NCBI GenBank assembly: GCA_016717855.1
Contig: JADKEV010000003.1
Location: 124,001 to 188,000, forward strand
DNA: 64,000 nucleotides
Source of the DNA: Betaproteobacteria bacterium
GTDB taxonomy: Bacteria; Pseudomonadota; Gammaproteobacteria; Burkholderiales; Casimicrobiaceae
Reading direction: 5' to 3'
The notes under the pieces are model-generated. The model saw only the letters and a list, made by a program, of their open reading frames with translations, did no database searches and was not told the DNA's origin. Below are positions 1 through 8,350 of this stretch, piece by piece; position 1 is the stretch's first letter; the number at the start of each line of letters is the position of its first letter. Position numbers and translations under genes: made by a program.

Positions 1-1314
1 ACGCTGGCGGTGAACGCGGTCACCAACCGGATCTACGTCGCCAACCGCGGTAGCAACGATGTCACGGTCATCGACGGCGCGACCAGCGGCACGAGCGCCG
101 TGGCGGTGGGTTCGGGCCCCACAGACGTGGCGGTGAATCCCGTCACCAACAAGATCTACACGGCGAACGCGAACGACAACAGCGTCACGGTAATCGATGG
201 CGCGACCGGCGCCACCAGCACCGTCCCGGTGGGGGCGTTCCCGCTGGCCGTGGCAGTCAACACCGTGACGAACCGGATCTATGTCGCGAGCTACGACAGC
301 CAGAGCGTCACCGTGATCGACGGCGCGACCAACGCCACCAGCTCCGTGGCGATGGCCTTCCCGCTCTGGAATGTCGCCGTGAACGAGACGACGAACCGGG
401 TCTATGCGCTCTCGCCAGCCCCCGTCGTCGCGGTCATCGACGGCGCGACCAACGCAGTCCACGTCCTGCCCGTCGGACCCAGCCCCGGCTCGATTGCGAT
501 CAACGAGGTGACGAACCGGATTTACGTCACGCACTGGCCGGCCAACTCGGTGAGCGTCATCAACGGCGATACCGAGGGCATCACCGTCGTGGCGACCCAA
601 TCGGGGCCCTACGGACCGGCGGTGAACCCGGTGACCAAGCGGGTTTACGTGCCGAACCAGAACAGCGACAGCGTCACCATCATCGATGGCGCGTCCAACA
701 CGACCAGCCTGATTTTCACCGGGGCGGGCCCGGGGCCGTTGGCGGTGAATCCGGGGACGAATAGGATCTACGTAGCGAGCCATCCCGCCAATACGATTGC
801 CGTAATCGATGGCGCGGCCGCCGACCGGCCGCTCTCGGGTGTCGTGGTCGAGTTCTACCACGCGGGGCTGGATCACTACTTCATCACCGCCGATCCTGAC
901 GAAGCCGCTGCGATCGATGGCGGCGGCGCGGGCTCCGGCTGGGCGCGCACCGGCAATTCGTTCAAGTCCGGAGGCGCCGCTGCTGTCTGCCGTTTCTACG
1001 GTAGCCCGTACGCGCCCGGACCGAATTCGCATTTCTATACGGTGAGCGTCGCCGAGTGCGAGGAAGTGAAAAGGATCGCGGCGGCTTCGGGCGGCGGCGC
1101 CCGCTGGAATTTCGAGAGCTTTGATTTTCTGTCCGGCCCGCCGCTCAATCAGGGCTGCGCCGCGGGCACGGTGCCTGTCTACCGCGCCTACAACGACGGG
1201 TTTCGCCAGGGCCGCGACAGCAACCATCGGATCACCAGCAATCCGGCGGCGATCCAGCAGGTCGTCGCGCGCGGGTGGATAGCCGAGGGCATCGTGATGT
1301 GCGCGCCGGCCTGA
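1..1314 (+). CDS. YVTN-type beta-propeller protein with C-terminal DUF5648 domain (5' partial)
   Basis: The reading frame is open to the left window edge, so the N-terminus, including any signal peptide, is missing. The visible part has about seven imperfect repeats of roughly 40 residues, each with a core like TNRIYVAN followed by VTVIDGAT. This is the pattern of YVTN/YncE-type seven-bladed beta-propellers, usually secreted or surface proteins. From about residue 280 the repeats stop, and a different domain begins with VVEFYHAGLDHYFIT, containing paired cysteines and aromatic residues. It resembles DUF5648, a C-terminal module common in betaproteobacterial secreted proteins. Substrate or partner cannot be inferred. 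The next gene starts about 105 bases downstream and is unrelated. Confidence 0.8.
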   Translation, partial: TLAVNAVTNRIYVANRGSNDVTVIDGATSGTSAVAVGSGPTDVAVNPVTNKIYTANANDNSVTVIDGATGATSTVPVGAFPLAVAVNTVTNRIYVASYDSQSVTVIDGATNATSSVAMAFPLWNVAVNETTNRVYALSPAPVVAVIDGATNAVHVLPVGPSPGSIAINEVTNRIYVTHWPANSVSVINGDTEGITVVATQSGPYGPAVNPVTKRVYVPNQNSDSVTIIDGASNTTSLIFTGAGPGPLAVNPGTNRIYVASHPANTIAVIDGAAADRPLSGVVVEFYHAGLDHYFITADPDEAAAIDGGGAGSGWARTGNSFKSGGAAAVCRFYGSPYAPGPNSHFYTVSVAECEEVKRIAAASGGGARWNFESFDFLSGPPLNQGCAAGTVPVYRAYNDGFRQGRDSNHRITSNPAAIQQVVARGWIAEGIVMCAPA

Positions 1315-1419
1315 TTGCCGGCCTGCGCGACGAGGCCGCCTCGTCAAGCTGCGCATGACCGGCCGGGCGTCCCGCAATTTCATTACAATGGCACGCCCAA
1401 ATCAATCGAGGAGCGACCG

Positions 1420-2529
<1,110 letters not shown>

Positions 2530-2572
2530 ATGCCTACGCACGGCGGTTCCGTGGGATGGGGTCGAATCCGTA

Positions 2573-2645
2573 GGATGGGTGGAGCGCAGCGATACCCATC
2601 GGGACAGTAGGATCGCAGGATGGGTCGAGCGCAGCGACACCCATC
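2573..2645. repeat. Two copies of dispersed GGATGGGT...ACCCATC palindrome
   Basis: Copies at 2573-2600 and 2618-2645 in direct orientation, just after frmA. Each is 28 bases with inverted ends GATGGGT and ACCCATC around a GAGCGCAGCGA core, and could fold into a hairpin. The same element recurs at 4712, 9091, 9215, 35322, 41494, 41531, 61580, 61693 and 61723. It resembles REP-type extragenic palindromes. Confidence 0.85.
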
Positions 2646-2677
2646 ACACGTCGCCGGTACTGCGGCTCCGCGTGTTC

Positions 2678-3115
2678 CTAGCCGGAGCCGACCAGGAAGA
2701 AATACACGGCCACTACCGCGAGAATGACCGCAACAGGCCACCACATGCTGTTCTCCGACTGTGGCACCTCGCCGGGCGAGAGGCCGCTCGCCCGTCTGGC
2801 CGCCGGCTGATGTGCGGCATCGACGGCATCCTTCGATGCTTTCAGGCCCAGGCCGGTGTGCGCCCGAAACAGCCGGATGGCCTCGATCTTGTTTCCCCGC
2901 TGCAGCGCGTTGGCCACCGGAGGCGGCAGCGAACCCGGCGTGTCCGCGGGCTTGTCGGCGACAGTGGTGGCGCGCCGTTGCGCCTCGATGAAGTCCTTGG
3001 CCTCCTTCAGGCCGATGCCCTTGGCGTTGCGCAGCAGCTTGATGGCTTCGATGATGCTGCCGCGGCGCATTGCCTCGACGATCGCATCCGGCAGCTCGCT
3101 GTTGGGGACTGTCAT
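2678..3115 (-). CDS. Membrane-anchored protein with two ribosomal L7/L12 C-terminal-like repeats
   Basis: A 145-residue protein of unknown function. Residues about 10-45 and 66-100 are two related segments carrying the hallmark of the L7/L12 C-terminal domain, GIGLKEAKDFIE in the first and GLGLKASKDAVD in the second. A hydrophobic segment at about 124-143 (WWPVAVILAVVAVYFFLVG) would anchor the C-terminus in the membrane with the repeats in the cytoplasm. The L7/L12 N-terminal dimerisation domain and hinge are absent, so it is not the ribosomal stalk protein. In ribosomes this fold contacts translation factors; whether these repeats do so is unknown. It stands alone between frmA and ispD, with both neighbours on the opposite strand. 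Confidence 0.75.
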   Translation of the reverse strand: MTVPNSELPDAIVEAMRRGSIIEAIKLLRNAKGIGLKEAKDFIEAQRRATTVADKPADTPGSLPPPVANALQRGNKIEAIRLFRAHTGLGLKASKDAVDAAHQPAARRASGLSPGEVPQSENSMWWPVAVILAVVAVYFFLVGSG

Positions 3116-3469
3116 GAATGGCCTCCCGATTCCGATGTGCTCGCGTGATTATGCGCTTTCGAAAGTCAGCACGTAAGCGGACTGCCGACCGTCCGCCGGA
3201 TCGCCCGTGTCCCGCGCCGTGAAAGTCGGCCGCAACCCGCAGCCACGGGAACCGTACCGCGTTCGCGGGATGTTCCGCATGCGGCTGCCGTGTGATGATC
3301 ATCGCGCCCGGTGACGATTTGCGTGACGACGAAATTTCGGCGTCTCTCCGCCGCTTGTAGTGATCACGCGGTCTTGTGTCGAAGCGCGGGTCCGATCCGG
3401 GACCAGCTCTGTAAGTTATCCAGGTCCCGCAAGGTACAATGGCGGACCACATTTCCCACTGGGCAAGCA
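3116..3469. other. Intergenic region between L7/L12-like gene and ispD
   Basis: A 354-base stretch without a convincing gene. It separates two divergent genes and so should hold both promoters. A TACAAT at 3435-3440 is a reasonable -10 hexamer for ispD, leaving a short leader, but the matching -35 is poor. On the other strand an ATTATG at 3148-3153 reads CATAAT toward the L7/L12-like gene. Neither is strong. Confidence 0.4.
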
Positions 3470-4163
3470 ATGGCCGCACGGTACTTCGGACTGATCCCCG
3501 CCGGGGGCAGGGGATCGCGCTTCGGCGGCGAGTTGCCCAAGCAATACCAGGCACTGCATGGCCGGGCAATACTGGCGTATGCCATCGATGCCCTGGCCGT
3601 CCACACGCCGCTGGCACGCGTCTACGTGGTGCATGCGGAAGACGACAAGCGCTGCGTGCAGGTCACCGGCACCGGCTACCGGGTGACCACGATGCCCTGC
3701 GGCGGCGCGACGCGGGCGGCCTCGGTGCGCAACGGGCTCGCGTCGCTGCGCGGCGAGTTGACCGACGAGGATTGGGTGCTGGTGCATGATGCGGTGCGGC
3801 CCTGCCTGCCCAAGGACGCGTTACGGCGCCTGCTGCAGGAAGTGGGGGGACGACCCGGTGGGCGGCCTGCTGGCGATACCTGTGGCCGACACGCTCAAGC
3901 GCGAGGACAAGAACGGGCGCGTGGCCGCCACCGAGCCGCGCGCCGGCCTCTGGCAGGCGCAGACGCCCCAGATGTTCCGCTACGGCGTGCTGTGGGAGGC
4001 GTACCAGACGTTCGGCGGCCTCGACGCCACCGACGAAGCCGAAGCCGTCGAGAAGATCGGCAAGCAGCCCAGGCTGGTGCTGGGCAGCAGCGCCAATTTC
4101 AAGATCACATTTCCGGCCGATCTCCTGATCGCGGAAGCCATACTCCGGCCCGCCGGGACCTGA
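3470..4163 (+). CDS. ispD: 2-C-methyl-D-erythritol 4-phosphate cytidylyltransferase, frameshifted in this sequence
   Basis: The third enzyme of the MEP isoprenoid pathway, transferring CMP to methylerythritol phosphate. The N-terminal half has the nucleotide-binding signature PAGGRGSRFGGELPKQY (residues 10-26) and the DAVRPC segment. The C-terminal half, with QTPQMFRYG and TDEAEAVE, lies in another frame from about 3850 on. The coding length is one base too long. The shift falls in the six-G run at 3843-3848; with five Gs the protein reads through as LLQEVGDDPVGGLLAIPVADTL. Because ispD is normally essential, an extra base in the read or assembly is the likeliest explanation. The stop is two bases before the ispF start. 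The ATG at 3470 gives the usual family N-terminus. Confidence 0.9.
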
Positions 4164-4165
4164 CG

Positions 4166-4666
4166 ATGCGCGTCGGTCAGGGCTTCGACGTCCACGCGCT
4201 GGTGCCGGGCCGTCCGCTGATCGTCGGTGGGGTCACGATACCTTATGAACGCGGCCTCGCCGGACACTCCGACGCAGACGTGCTGCTGCACGCGGTTTGC
4301 GATGCGCTGCTGGGCGCCGCAAGCCTGGGCGATATCGGCGAGCATTTCCCGGACACCGCGGCCGAGTACAAGGACATCGACAGCCGGCGCCTGCTGCGCC
4401 GCGTGGGCGAACTGCTCGCGCCGAAATGGACGGTGCTCAACATCGATGCCACGGTGATCGCGCAGGCGCCGAAGCTCGGCCCCTACAAGGCCCAGATGGC
4501 GGCGAATATCGCCCGGGATCTGGGCATCGTCCCGGAGCGGGTCAACATCAAGGCCAAGACCACCGAACGCCTGGGCTTCACCGGACGCGGCGAGGGGATC
4601 GCGGCGGAAGCGGTGGTCTTGCTCGCGCCGCAGCCCGAACCCGAACGGGTGACGGCGAGCGCGTAG
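4166..4666 (+). CDS. ispF: 2-C-methyl-D-erythritol 2,4-cyclodiphosphate synthase
   Basis: A 166-residue enzyme that converts the CDP-methylerythritol phosphate product (after IspE) into the cyclodiphosphate, releasing CMP. The metal ligands D8, H10 and H42 are in place (RVGQGFDVHAL and LLHAVCDAL). The GHSDADV segment, the DIGEHFPD loop and the C-terminal KTTERLGFTGRGEGI signature are all typical. Full length for the family. It follows ispD with a two-base gap, the usual ispDF arrangement, and is probably co-translated with it. The extra base in ispD makes the ispD start frame run straight into ispF without a stop; this is an artefact of the frameshift, not a true fusion. Confidence 0.95.
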   Translation: MRVGQGFDVHALVPGRPLIVGGVTIPYERGLAGHSDADVLLHAVCDALLGAASLGDIGEHFPDTAAEYKDIDSRRLLRRVGELLAPKWTVLNIDATVIAQAPKLGPYKAQMAANIARDLGIVPERVNIKAKTTERLGFTGRGEGIAAEAVVLLAPQPEPERVTASA

Positions 4667-4711
4667 CCCGGCAGGTGGGTGGTCCGGTTTCATTGCGGCC
4701 CACTCACCGGT

Positions 4712-4739
4712 GATGGGTGTCGCTTCGCTCGCCCCATCC
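4712..4739. repeat. Dispersed palindromic repeat copy
   Basis: One diverged copy, GATGGGTGTCGCTTCGCTCG followed by CCCCATCC, in the orientation opposite to the copies after frmA. It lies about 45 bases downstream of ispF. Confidence 0.75.
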
Positions 4740-4831
4740 TGCGGGCATCGCCCCACTTCATGGACGAGAAGATCTAGCGCACGCATGCCGCTTCACGCAG
4801 GGGCGGGCGTGCGCGTTACTGTGCGGAAGCT

Positions 4832-4885
<54 letters not shown>

Positions 4886-5148
4886 CGGGCCGCTGTGGGG
4901 GGGGGCGAGGCGCGCCGCGTCGGACGCGGTGGGGCCGGGGGGCGGGGGGGGTGGGGGTTTCTGGGGCCGTGGGACACGGTGGCTCGGGGTCGCGGACTGC
5001 GCGGAACCAGTGGTCGGGCGCCCTCTTCTGCGGGGGATGCAGGTGCGTCACGACATTCCCCTGGGGAGGTGGGCGGGTGCGGCTGCGTAAACCGGTGAAT
5101 GATGGTCGGTGATCCTCGACGAGATGGTATCGCCGCACGCTATCCATC

Positions 5149-6479
5149 CTATCTTCGGGTCATCGGGGGCAGCGGCAGCGCGATCCGTGCGAGCGTGCCG
5201 CCGCCTTCGCGCAGTTGCAGCGTGAACTCGCCGCCGTGCAGCGTCACGACGCGATCGACGATCGCCAATCCCAACCCCGATCCCAGCTTGCCGCCGGCGG
5301 CGCTGCCGCGCGCGGTGTCGAGACGGGTGAACGGCTGCTTCAACCGTTCGACTTCGGACGGCGGAATGCCCGGACCGCGGTCGGCGATCTCGACCACCGC
5401 TTGCCGCCCTCGCGGCGGATGGCGATGTCGACGGCGGGGCTGCCGTAGCGGTAGGCGTTGTCCACCAGGTTGACCAGCGCGCGCTCGATCGACCGGGCGC
5501 GCAGCGGCAGCAATGGCAGATCCGGCGCGGGCGTGAACGTGATCGTCTGGCCCTTGCGGCGGTAGCGCTCCGCGCACTCTTCGGCCAGCGCGTTGAGGTC
5601 ATGCATCGCCAGCGGTGTGTTGTCCTCGCCGCGCGCGAAATCGAGGAACTGGTTGATGATCCGGTCCATCTCCTCGATGTCGTCGACCATGCCTTCCTTC
5701 ATCGCCTCGTCGTGCACAGCCATCTCGGCGACCAGGCGCAGTCGCGCCAGCGGCGTGCGCAGGTCATGCGAGACGCCCGCCAGCAGCAGCGCGCGATCCA
5801 GCTCCATCTGCTTCAGGTTCGAGGTCATCCGGTTGAAGCCCTTGGCGAGTCCGGCGATCTCCGTGGGTCCTGATTCGGGCAGCGGCGGCGGCGATTGTCC
5901 CTTGCCGACCGCGGCCACCGCGTCCTGCAGCTGGCGCAGCGGGCTGTTCATCCGTCGTGCGAAAAAGTAGGCGGCAACCAGCAGAACGGACAATACGATT
6001 CCGCTCCAGATCAGCACGCGCGTGGGCAGCTCCTCGTCGGCGCGGGGCAGCGTCGAACCCGCCCAGTAGGCGCTGTCGCCGGCAGTCAGCCGGATCCAGA
6101 CGATGGGTCCTTCGGCCGACGCCTGGAGCCGCAATTCGGTGTCCTCGCCCAGGCGCGCGCGCAGTCGTTCCTGCAGTTCCATCATCCGCGGACCCAGGGC
6201 AGGGCGGCCGATGACCGGCCGTTCGGCGACTGACAGGAGCAGCACGCCATACTCCCGTCCGAGCCGGCGCAGGAAGCCCGGACGGTCCTGGCTTTGCAGC
6301 GAGGAGAGCGCGGCGCGCAGGGTTTCAAGCTGCACGATCCGGGTATCGCCGAACTGCCGCTCCGCGAGCGACGCGCGGTCGTAGCGGAATATGAGCAGCG
6401 CCGCGACAAAGCCGATGGCCGTGACCGCGATGAGCAGCAGGGACAGGCGGCCGAACAGCGAGCGGGGCAGCAGGCTCAC
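5149..6479 (-). CDS. envZ: EnvZ-type sensor histidine kinase, frameshifted in this sequence
   Basis: The inner-membrane sensor kinase of an OmpR/EnvZ-like system. Transmembrane helices are at about residues 12-32 and 156-173 around a short periplasmic domain, then HAMP (174-226), the H-box LAGVSHDLRTPLARL with phospho-acceptor H238, and an ATPase domain with N-box LVNLVDNAYRYG. The G-box (DRGPGIPP, GSGLGLAIV) lies in another frame after about 5400. One base is missing near 5399-5401; restoring a G gives REGGKAVVEIADRGPGIPP. The repaired length is about 443 residues. The GTG start at 6479 overlaps the regulator stop (GTGA), implying translational coupling. The frameshift may be a sequence error, since both sides are intact. 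Confidence 0.87.
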
Positions 6480-7198
6480 CTGGGTTCGCCGTCGGGGACG
6501 AAGACGTAACCGAAGCCCCACACCGTCTGGATGTAGCGCGGCGATCCGGGGTCGGTTTCGATCAGCTTGCGCAGCCGCGATATCTGCACGTCGATCGCGC
6601 GGTCGAAGACTTCGTGGTCGCGGCCGCGCGCGAGCATCATCAGCTTTTCGCGGGCGAGAGGCTGCCGTGGATGCGTGACCAGCACCTTGAGCAGACCGAA
6701 CTCGCCGGACGTCAGGCCCAGTGTCTCGTCGCCGCGCGTGAGCGTGCGCGTCGACAAATCGAGTGCATACGCGCCGAAGGCGATGACGCCTTCGTCCGTC
6801 GGGGCGCCGGGCGCCGTGGTTTCGTTGTATCTGCGCAGGACGGCGTTGATGCGCGCGACGAGTTCGCGCGGGTTGAACGGCTTCGGAAGGTAGTCGTCGG
6901 CGCCCGTCTCGAGACCGACGATGCGGTCGACGTCCTCGCTCTTGGCGGTGAGCATGATGATGGGCACGGTCTCGCCGTTGCCGCGCAGGCGCCGGCAGAT
7001 CGCAAGCCCGTCCTCGCCCGGCATCATCAGGTCCAGGACGAGCAGGTGCGGCGGATCCCGCTGCAATCGCTTGTCCAGCAGCGCGCCGTCGGGCAGCGTA
7101 TTGACGGTGAATCCCTGCTCGGTCAGGTAGCGGCTGAGCAGGTCGCGCAGGCGCGCATCGTCGTCGACGACCAGAATCTTCTGCACAGTAGTCTTCAT
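6476..7198 (-). CDS. ompR: OmpR-family response regulator
   Basis: A 240-residue DNA-binding response regulator. The receiver domain has the acidic pair in VVDDDARLRD, phospho-acceptor D56 (LLVLDLMMPGEDG), T84 and K106 (YLPKPFNPREL). A winged-helix DNA-binding domain follows at about 135-235, ending with YIQTVWGFGYVF. It most resembles betaproteobacterial OmpR. It overlaps the downstream kinase gene by four bases, so the two form one operon. The ATG at 7198 is chosen because the protein then starts MKTTVQKILVVDDD as in relatives; an upstream in-frame start would add 21 unconserved residues. A TGTAACC/GGTTACA inverted pair upstream may be its own binding site. Confidence 0.92.
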   Translation of the reverse strand: MKTTVQKILVVDDDARLRDLLSRYLTEQGFTVNTLPDGALLDKRLQRDPPHLLVLDLMMPGEDGLAICRRLRGNGETVPIIMLTAKSEDVDRIVGLETGADDYLPKPFNPRELVARINAVLRRYNETTAPGAPTDEGVIAFGAYALDLSTRTLTRGDETLGLTSGEFGLLKVLVTHPRQPLAREKLMMLARGRDHEVFDRAIDVQISRLRKLIETDPGSPRYIQTVWGFGYVFVPDGEPR

Positions 7199-7237
7199 TC
7201 GCGTCCCGGTTGCTGTGGCCACAGCATGATCGCAAAT

Positions 7238-7273
7238 TGTAACCCGTCGACTTCGACGCAAAGAATGGTTACA
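7238..7273. promoter_or_regulatory. Possible OmpR-type binding site between ompR and the Spy-like gene
   Basis: The divergent intergenic region carries TGTAACC at 7238-7244 and its exact inverse GGTTACA at 7267-7273. The right half, in context TGGTTACATCTT, resembles the GTTACAT core of enterobacterial OmpR sites. Position suits autoregulation of ompR-envZ and control of the Spy-like gene, whose possible -10 (CATAAT, 7306-7311) lies just beyond. Similarity only; no demonstrated binding. Confidence 0.35.
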
Positions 7274-7387
7274 TCTTGCGCATTCTCCACTGGAACATTC
7301 ATGCGCATAATGCCCCTAAGCTGCAGCACCGGCGATTCGTCGACGATCGCGCGGCGCACCTCCCCACCGAATCGAAAGGAACACAAC

Positions 7388-7867
7388 ATGTCTGGACTTT
7401 CACGCAGCAGTCGCAAGATCGCACTGGCGCTTGCCCTCTGTGCAGGCTTGTCGGCGTTGCCCGCGGCGGCTGAACGCGGACACGGCGGCGATCACTTCGT
7501 CCACGCCATCGCGGCATTCAAGGCGCAACTCAACCTGAACACGCAGCAGCAGGGGTACTGGGACGCCGCGGTCGCTTCGGGCAAGGCCGCGCGCGAAGCG
7601 GCCAGGCAGAGCAGGCTGACGGTCAAGCAGGTGGCCAGCGAAGAAATGGCCAAGACCACGCCCGACCTGTCGCGCATCGCGGCTGCCGCCGACCAGGTCC
7701 GCGATGCCAACACCGCCGCGCAGCGGCAGGTCCGCACGCAATGGCTGCAACTTTATGCGACCTTCTCTCCCGACCAGGTAGCGGTGGTCAAGGCGGGCAT
7801 GGCACGGCGGATGGAGCGCATGGAACATTTCCGTGAGCATATGCGCCATCGCTTCGGCGGCAACTGA
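7388..7867 (+). CDS. Spy/CpxP-like periplasmic protein (LTxxQ family)
   Basis: A 159-residue exported protein. Residues 1 to about 30 form a signal peptide (hydrophobic ALALALCAGLSALPAAA, cleavage around AAAE). The mature protein is helical and charged, with two degenerate LTxxQ-type motifs, LNTQQ early and FSPDQV late, and a histidine-rich C-terminus (EHFREHMRHRF). These features match the Spy/CpxP family of periplasmic chaperones or metal and envelope-stress sensors. It is divergent from the OmpR/EnvZ-like pair, an arrangement suggesting it is a target or partner of that system, as CpxP is for CpxAR. The ATG at 7388 follows GAAAGGAA. A hairpin terminator follows at 7896-7920. Confidence 0.72.
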   Translation: MSGLSRSSRKIALALALCAGLSALPAAAERGHGGDHFVHAIAAFKAQLNLNTQQQGYWDAAVASGKAAREAARQSRLTVKQVASEEMAKTTPDLSRIAAAADQVRDANTAAQRQVRTQWLQLYATFSPDQVAVVKAGMARRMERMEHFREHMRHRFGGN

Positions 7868-7895
7868 GTCAGTCCATTTTTCCGGCAAGTGAGGG

Positions 7896-7920
7896 CCGGC
7901 GCCGGGTGCGCCGGTTTTTT
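7896..7920 (+). terminator. Intrinsic terminator after the Spy-like gene
   Basis: Seven-base stem CCGGCGC / GCGCCGG around a five-base loop, followed directly by six Ts. It lies 29 bases after the stop codon, in the right orientation. Confidence 0.85.
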
Positions 7921-7969
7921 GTCGCGCCGGTTTCCGGCTATGCGGTTGCGCTGGGCCTCCGGCCAGCGC

Positions 7970-7998
7970 TTGACACAAGTATGCAATCGTCATAGGAT
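7970..7998 (+). promoter_or_regulatory. Sigma-70 promoter of candidate small RNA 1
   Basis: A perfect -35 TTGACA (7970-7975), a 17-base spacer and -10 TAGGAT (7993-7998, four of six matches). No coding region follows it; instead, about 105 bases downstream there is a strong intrinsic terminator. This makes an independent short transcript likely. Confidence 0.65.
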
Positions 7999-8004
7999 AA
8001 GGCC

Positions 8005-8131
8005 ATCGTCGGTGTGGCAGCCCTTCGGGGCCAATGATGCCGGTGATCCGGTCCAGGCACATGTATTCGACACCCTCCGGTCTTATGCCTGGTCTGCGTT
8101 GAGACCCCCGTCCTGCGGGGGTCTTTTTTTT
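8005..8131 (+). ncRNA. Candidate small RNA 1 with CCCUCC loop
   Basis: A transcript of about 127 bases predicted from the upstream TTGACA-17-TAGGAT promoter to the terminator at 8103-8131; the exact 5' end is inferred. Visible structure: a GCCC-UUCG-GGGC tetraloop hairpin (8020-8031), and a stem CCAGGCA (8053-8059) / TGCCTGG (8086-8092) whose loop contains a mini-hairpin GAC...GTC presenting ACCCTCC (8069-8082), then the terminator. There is no plausible ORF with a ribosome-binding site. The CCCUCC loop is complementary to Shine-Dalgarno sequences, as in several trans-acting Hfq-dependent sRNA families. A related unit follows immediately (8180-8268), suggesting sibling RNAs. Confidence 0.62.
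8103..8131 (+). terminator. Intrinsic terminator of candidate small RNA 1
   Basis: Perfect eight-base stem GACCCCCG / CGGGGGTC, loop TCCTG, then eight Ts. One of the strongest terminators in the window. Confidence 0.93.
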
Positions 8132-8145
8132 GCGCGGTACGGGGC

Positions 8146-8173
8146 TTGACACTCTATGCTGTTAGCATAGAAT
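8146..8173 (+). promoter_or_regulatory. Sigma-70 promoter of candidate small RNA 2
   Basis: TTGACA (8146-8151), 16-base spacer and TAGAAT (8168-8173, five of six). It begins only 15 bases after the T tract of the preceding terminator, so it serves its own transcript. Confidence 0.7.
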
Positions 8174-8179
8174 ATGCGC

Positions 8180-8268
8180 ACCCTCCGGCTGAGCGGATTT
8201 CCCTTGACCTCCCTCCGGTCTATCGACTCAGCCGTTTTTGTGCCCCCGCCCAGACGGGGGCATTTTTT
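8180..8268 (+). ncRNA. Candidate small RNA 2 with two CCCUCC motifs, sibling of RNA 1
   Basis: Predicted transcript of about 90 bases from a TTGACA-16-TAGAAT promoter to the terminator at 8241-8268. The 5' end carries an apparently unpaired CCCTCC (8181-8186). A stem GGCTGAG (8187-8193) / CTCAGCC (8227-8233) encloses a small hairpin GACC-TCCCTCC-GGTC (8206-8220) whose whole loop is anti-Shine-Dalgarno-like. The layout, a stem holding a CCCUCC mini-hairpin followed by a terminator, matches RNA 1 although the rest of the sequence differs. This is the organisation of tandem sibling sRNAs. No protein is predicted; the ORF that crosses this region lacks a ribosome-binding site and runs through the terminator. 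Confidence 0.66.
8241..8268 (+). terminator. Intrinsic terminator of candidate small RNA 2
   Basis: Eight-base perfect stem TGCCCCCG / CGGGGGCA with loop CCCAGA, followed by six Ts. Confidence 0.92.
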
Positions 8269-8350
8269 CTGTCAGGTGCCGGTGGCCGCCGGTCGCTGCC
8301 GGTAGAATTCGGGCGCCACGGCATTTCTCCGGTATCGTTCAGTCTCTCAT

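Noticed and set aside
1..830. CRISPR-like or tandem DNA repeat
   Set aside because: The periodicity comes from protein-level propeller repeats in a coding frame; spacing and sequence are variable and there are no conserved direct repeats with spacers.
3311..4666. An apparent IspD-IspF fusion protein
   Set aside because: Natural IspDF fusions exist, but here the IspD C-terminal half is in another frame and ends with its own stop two bases before the ispF ATG. The fusion frame arises only from the extra G near 3845.
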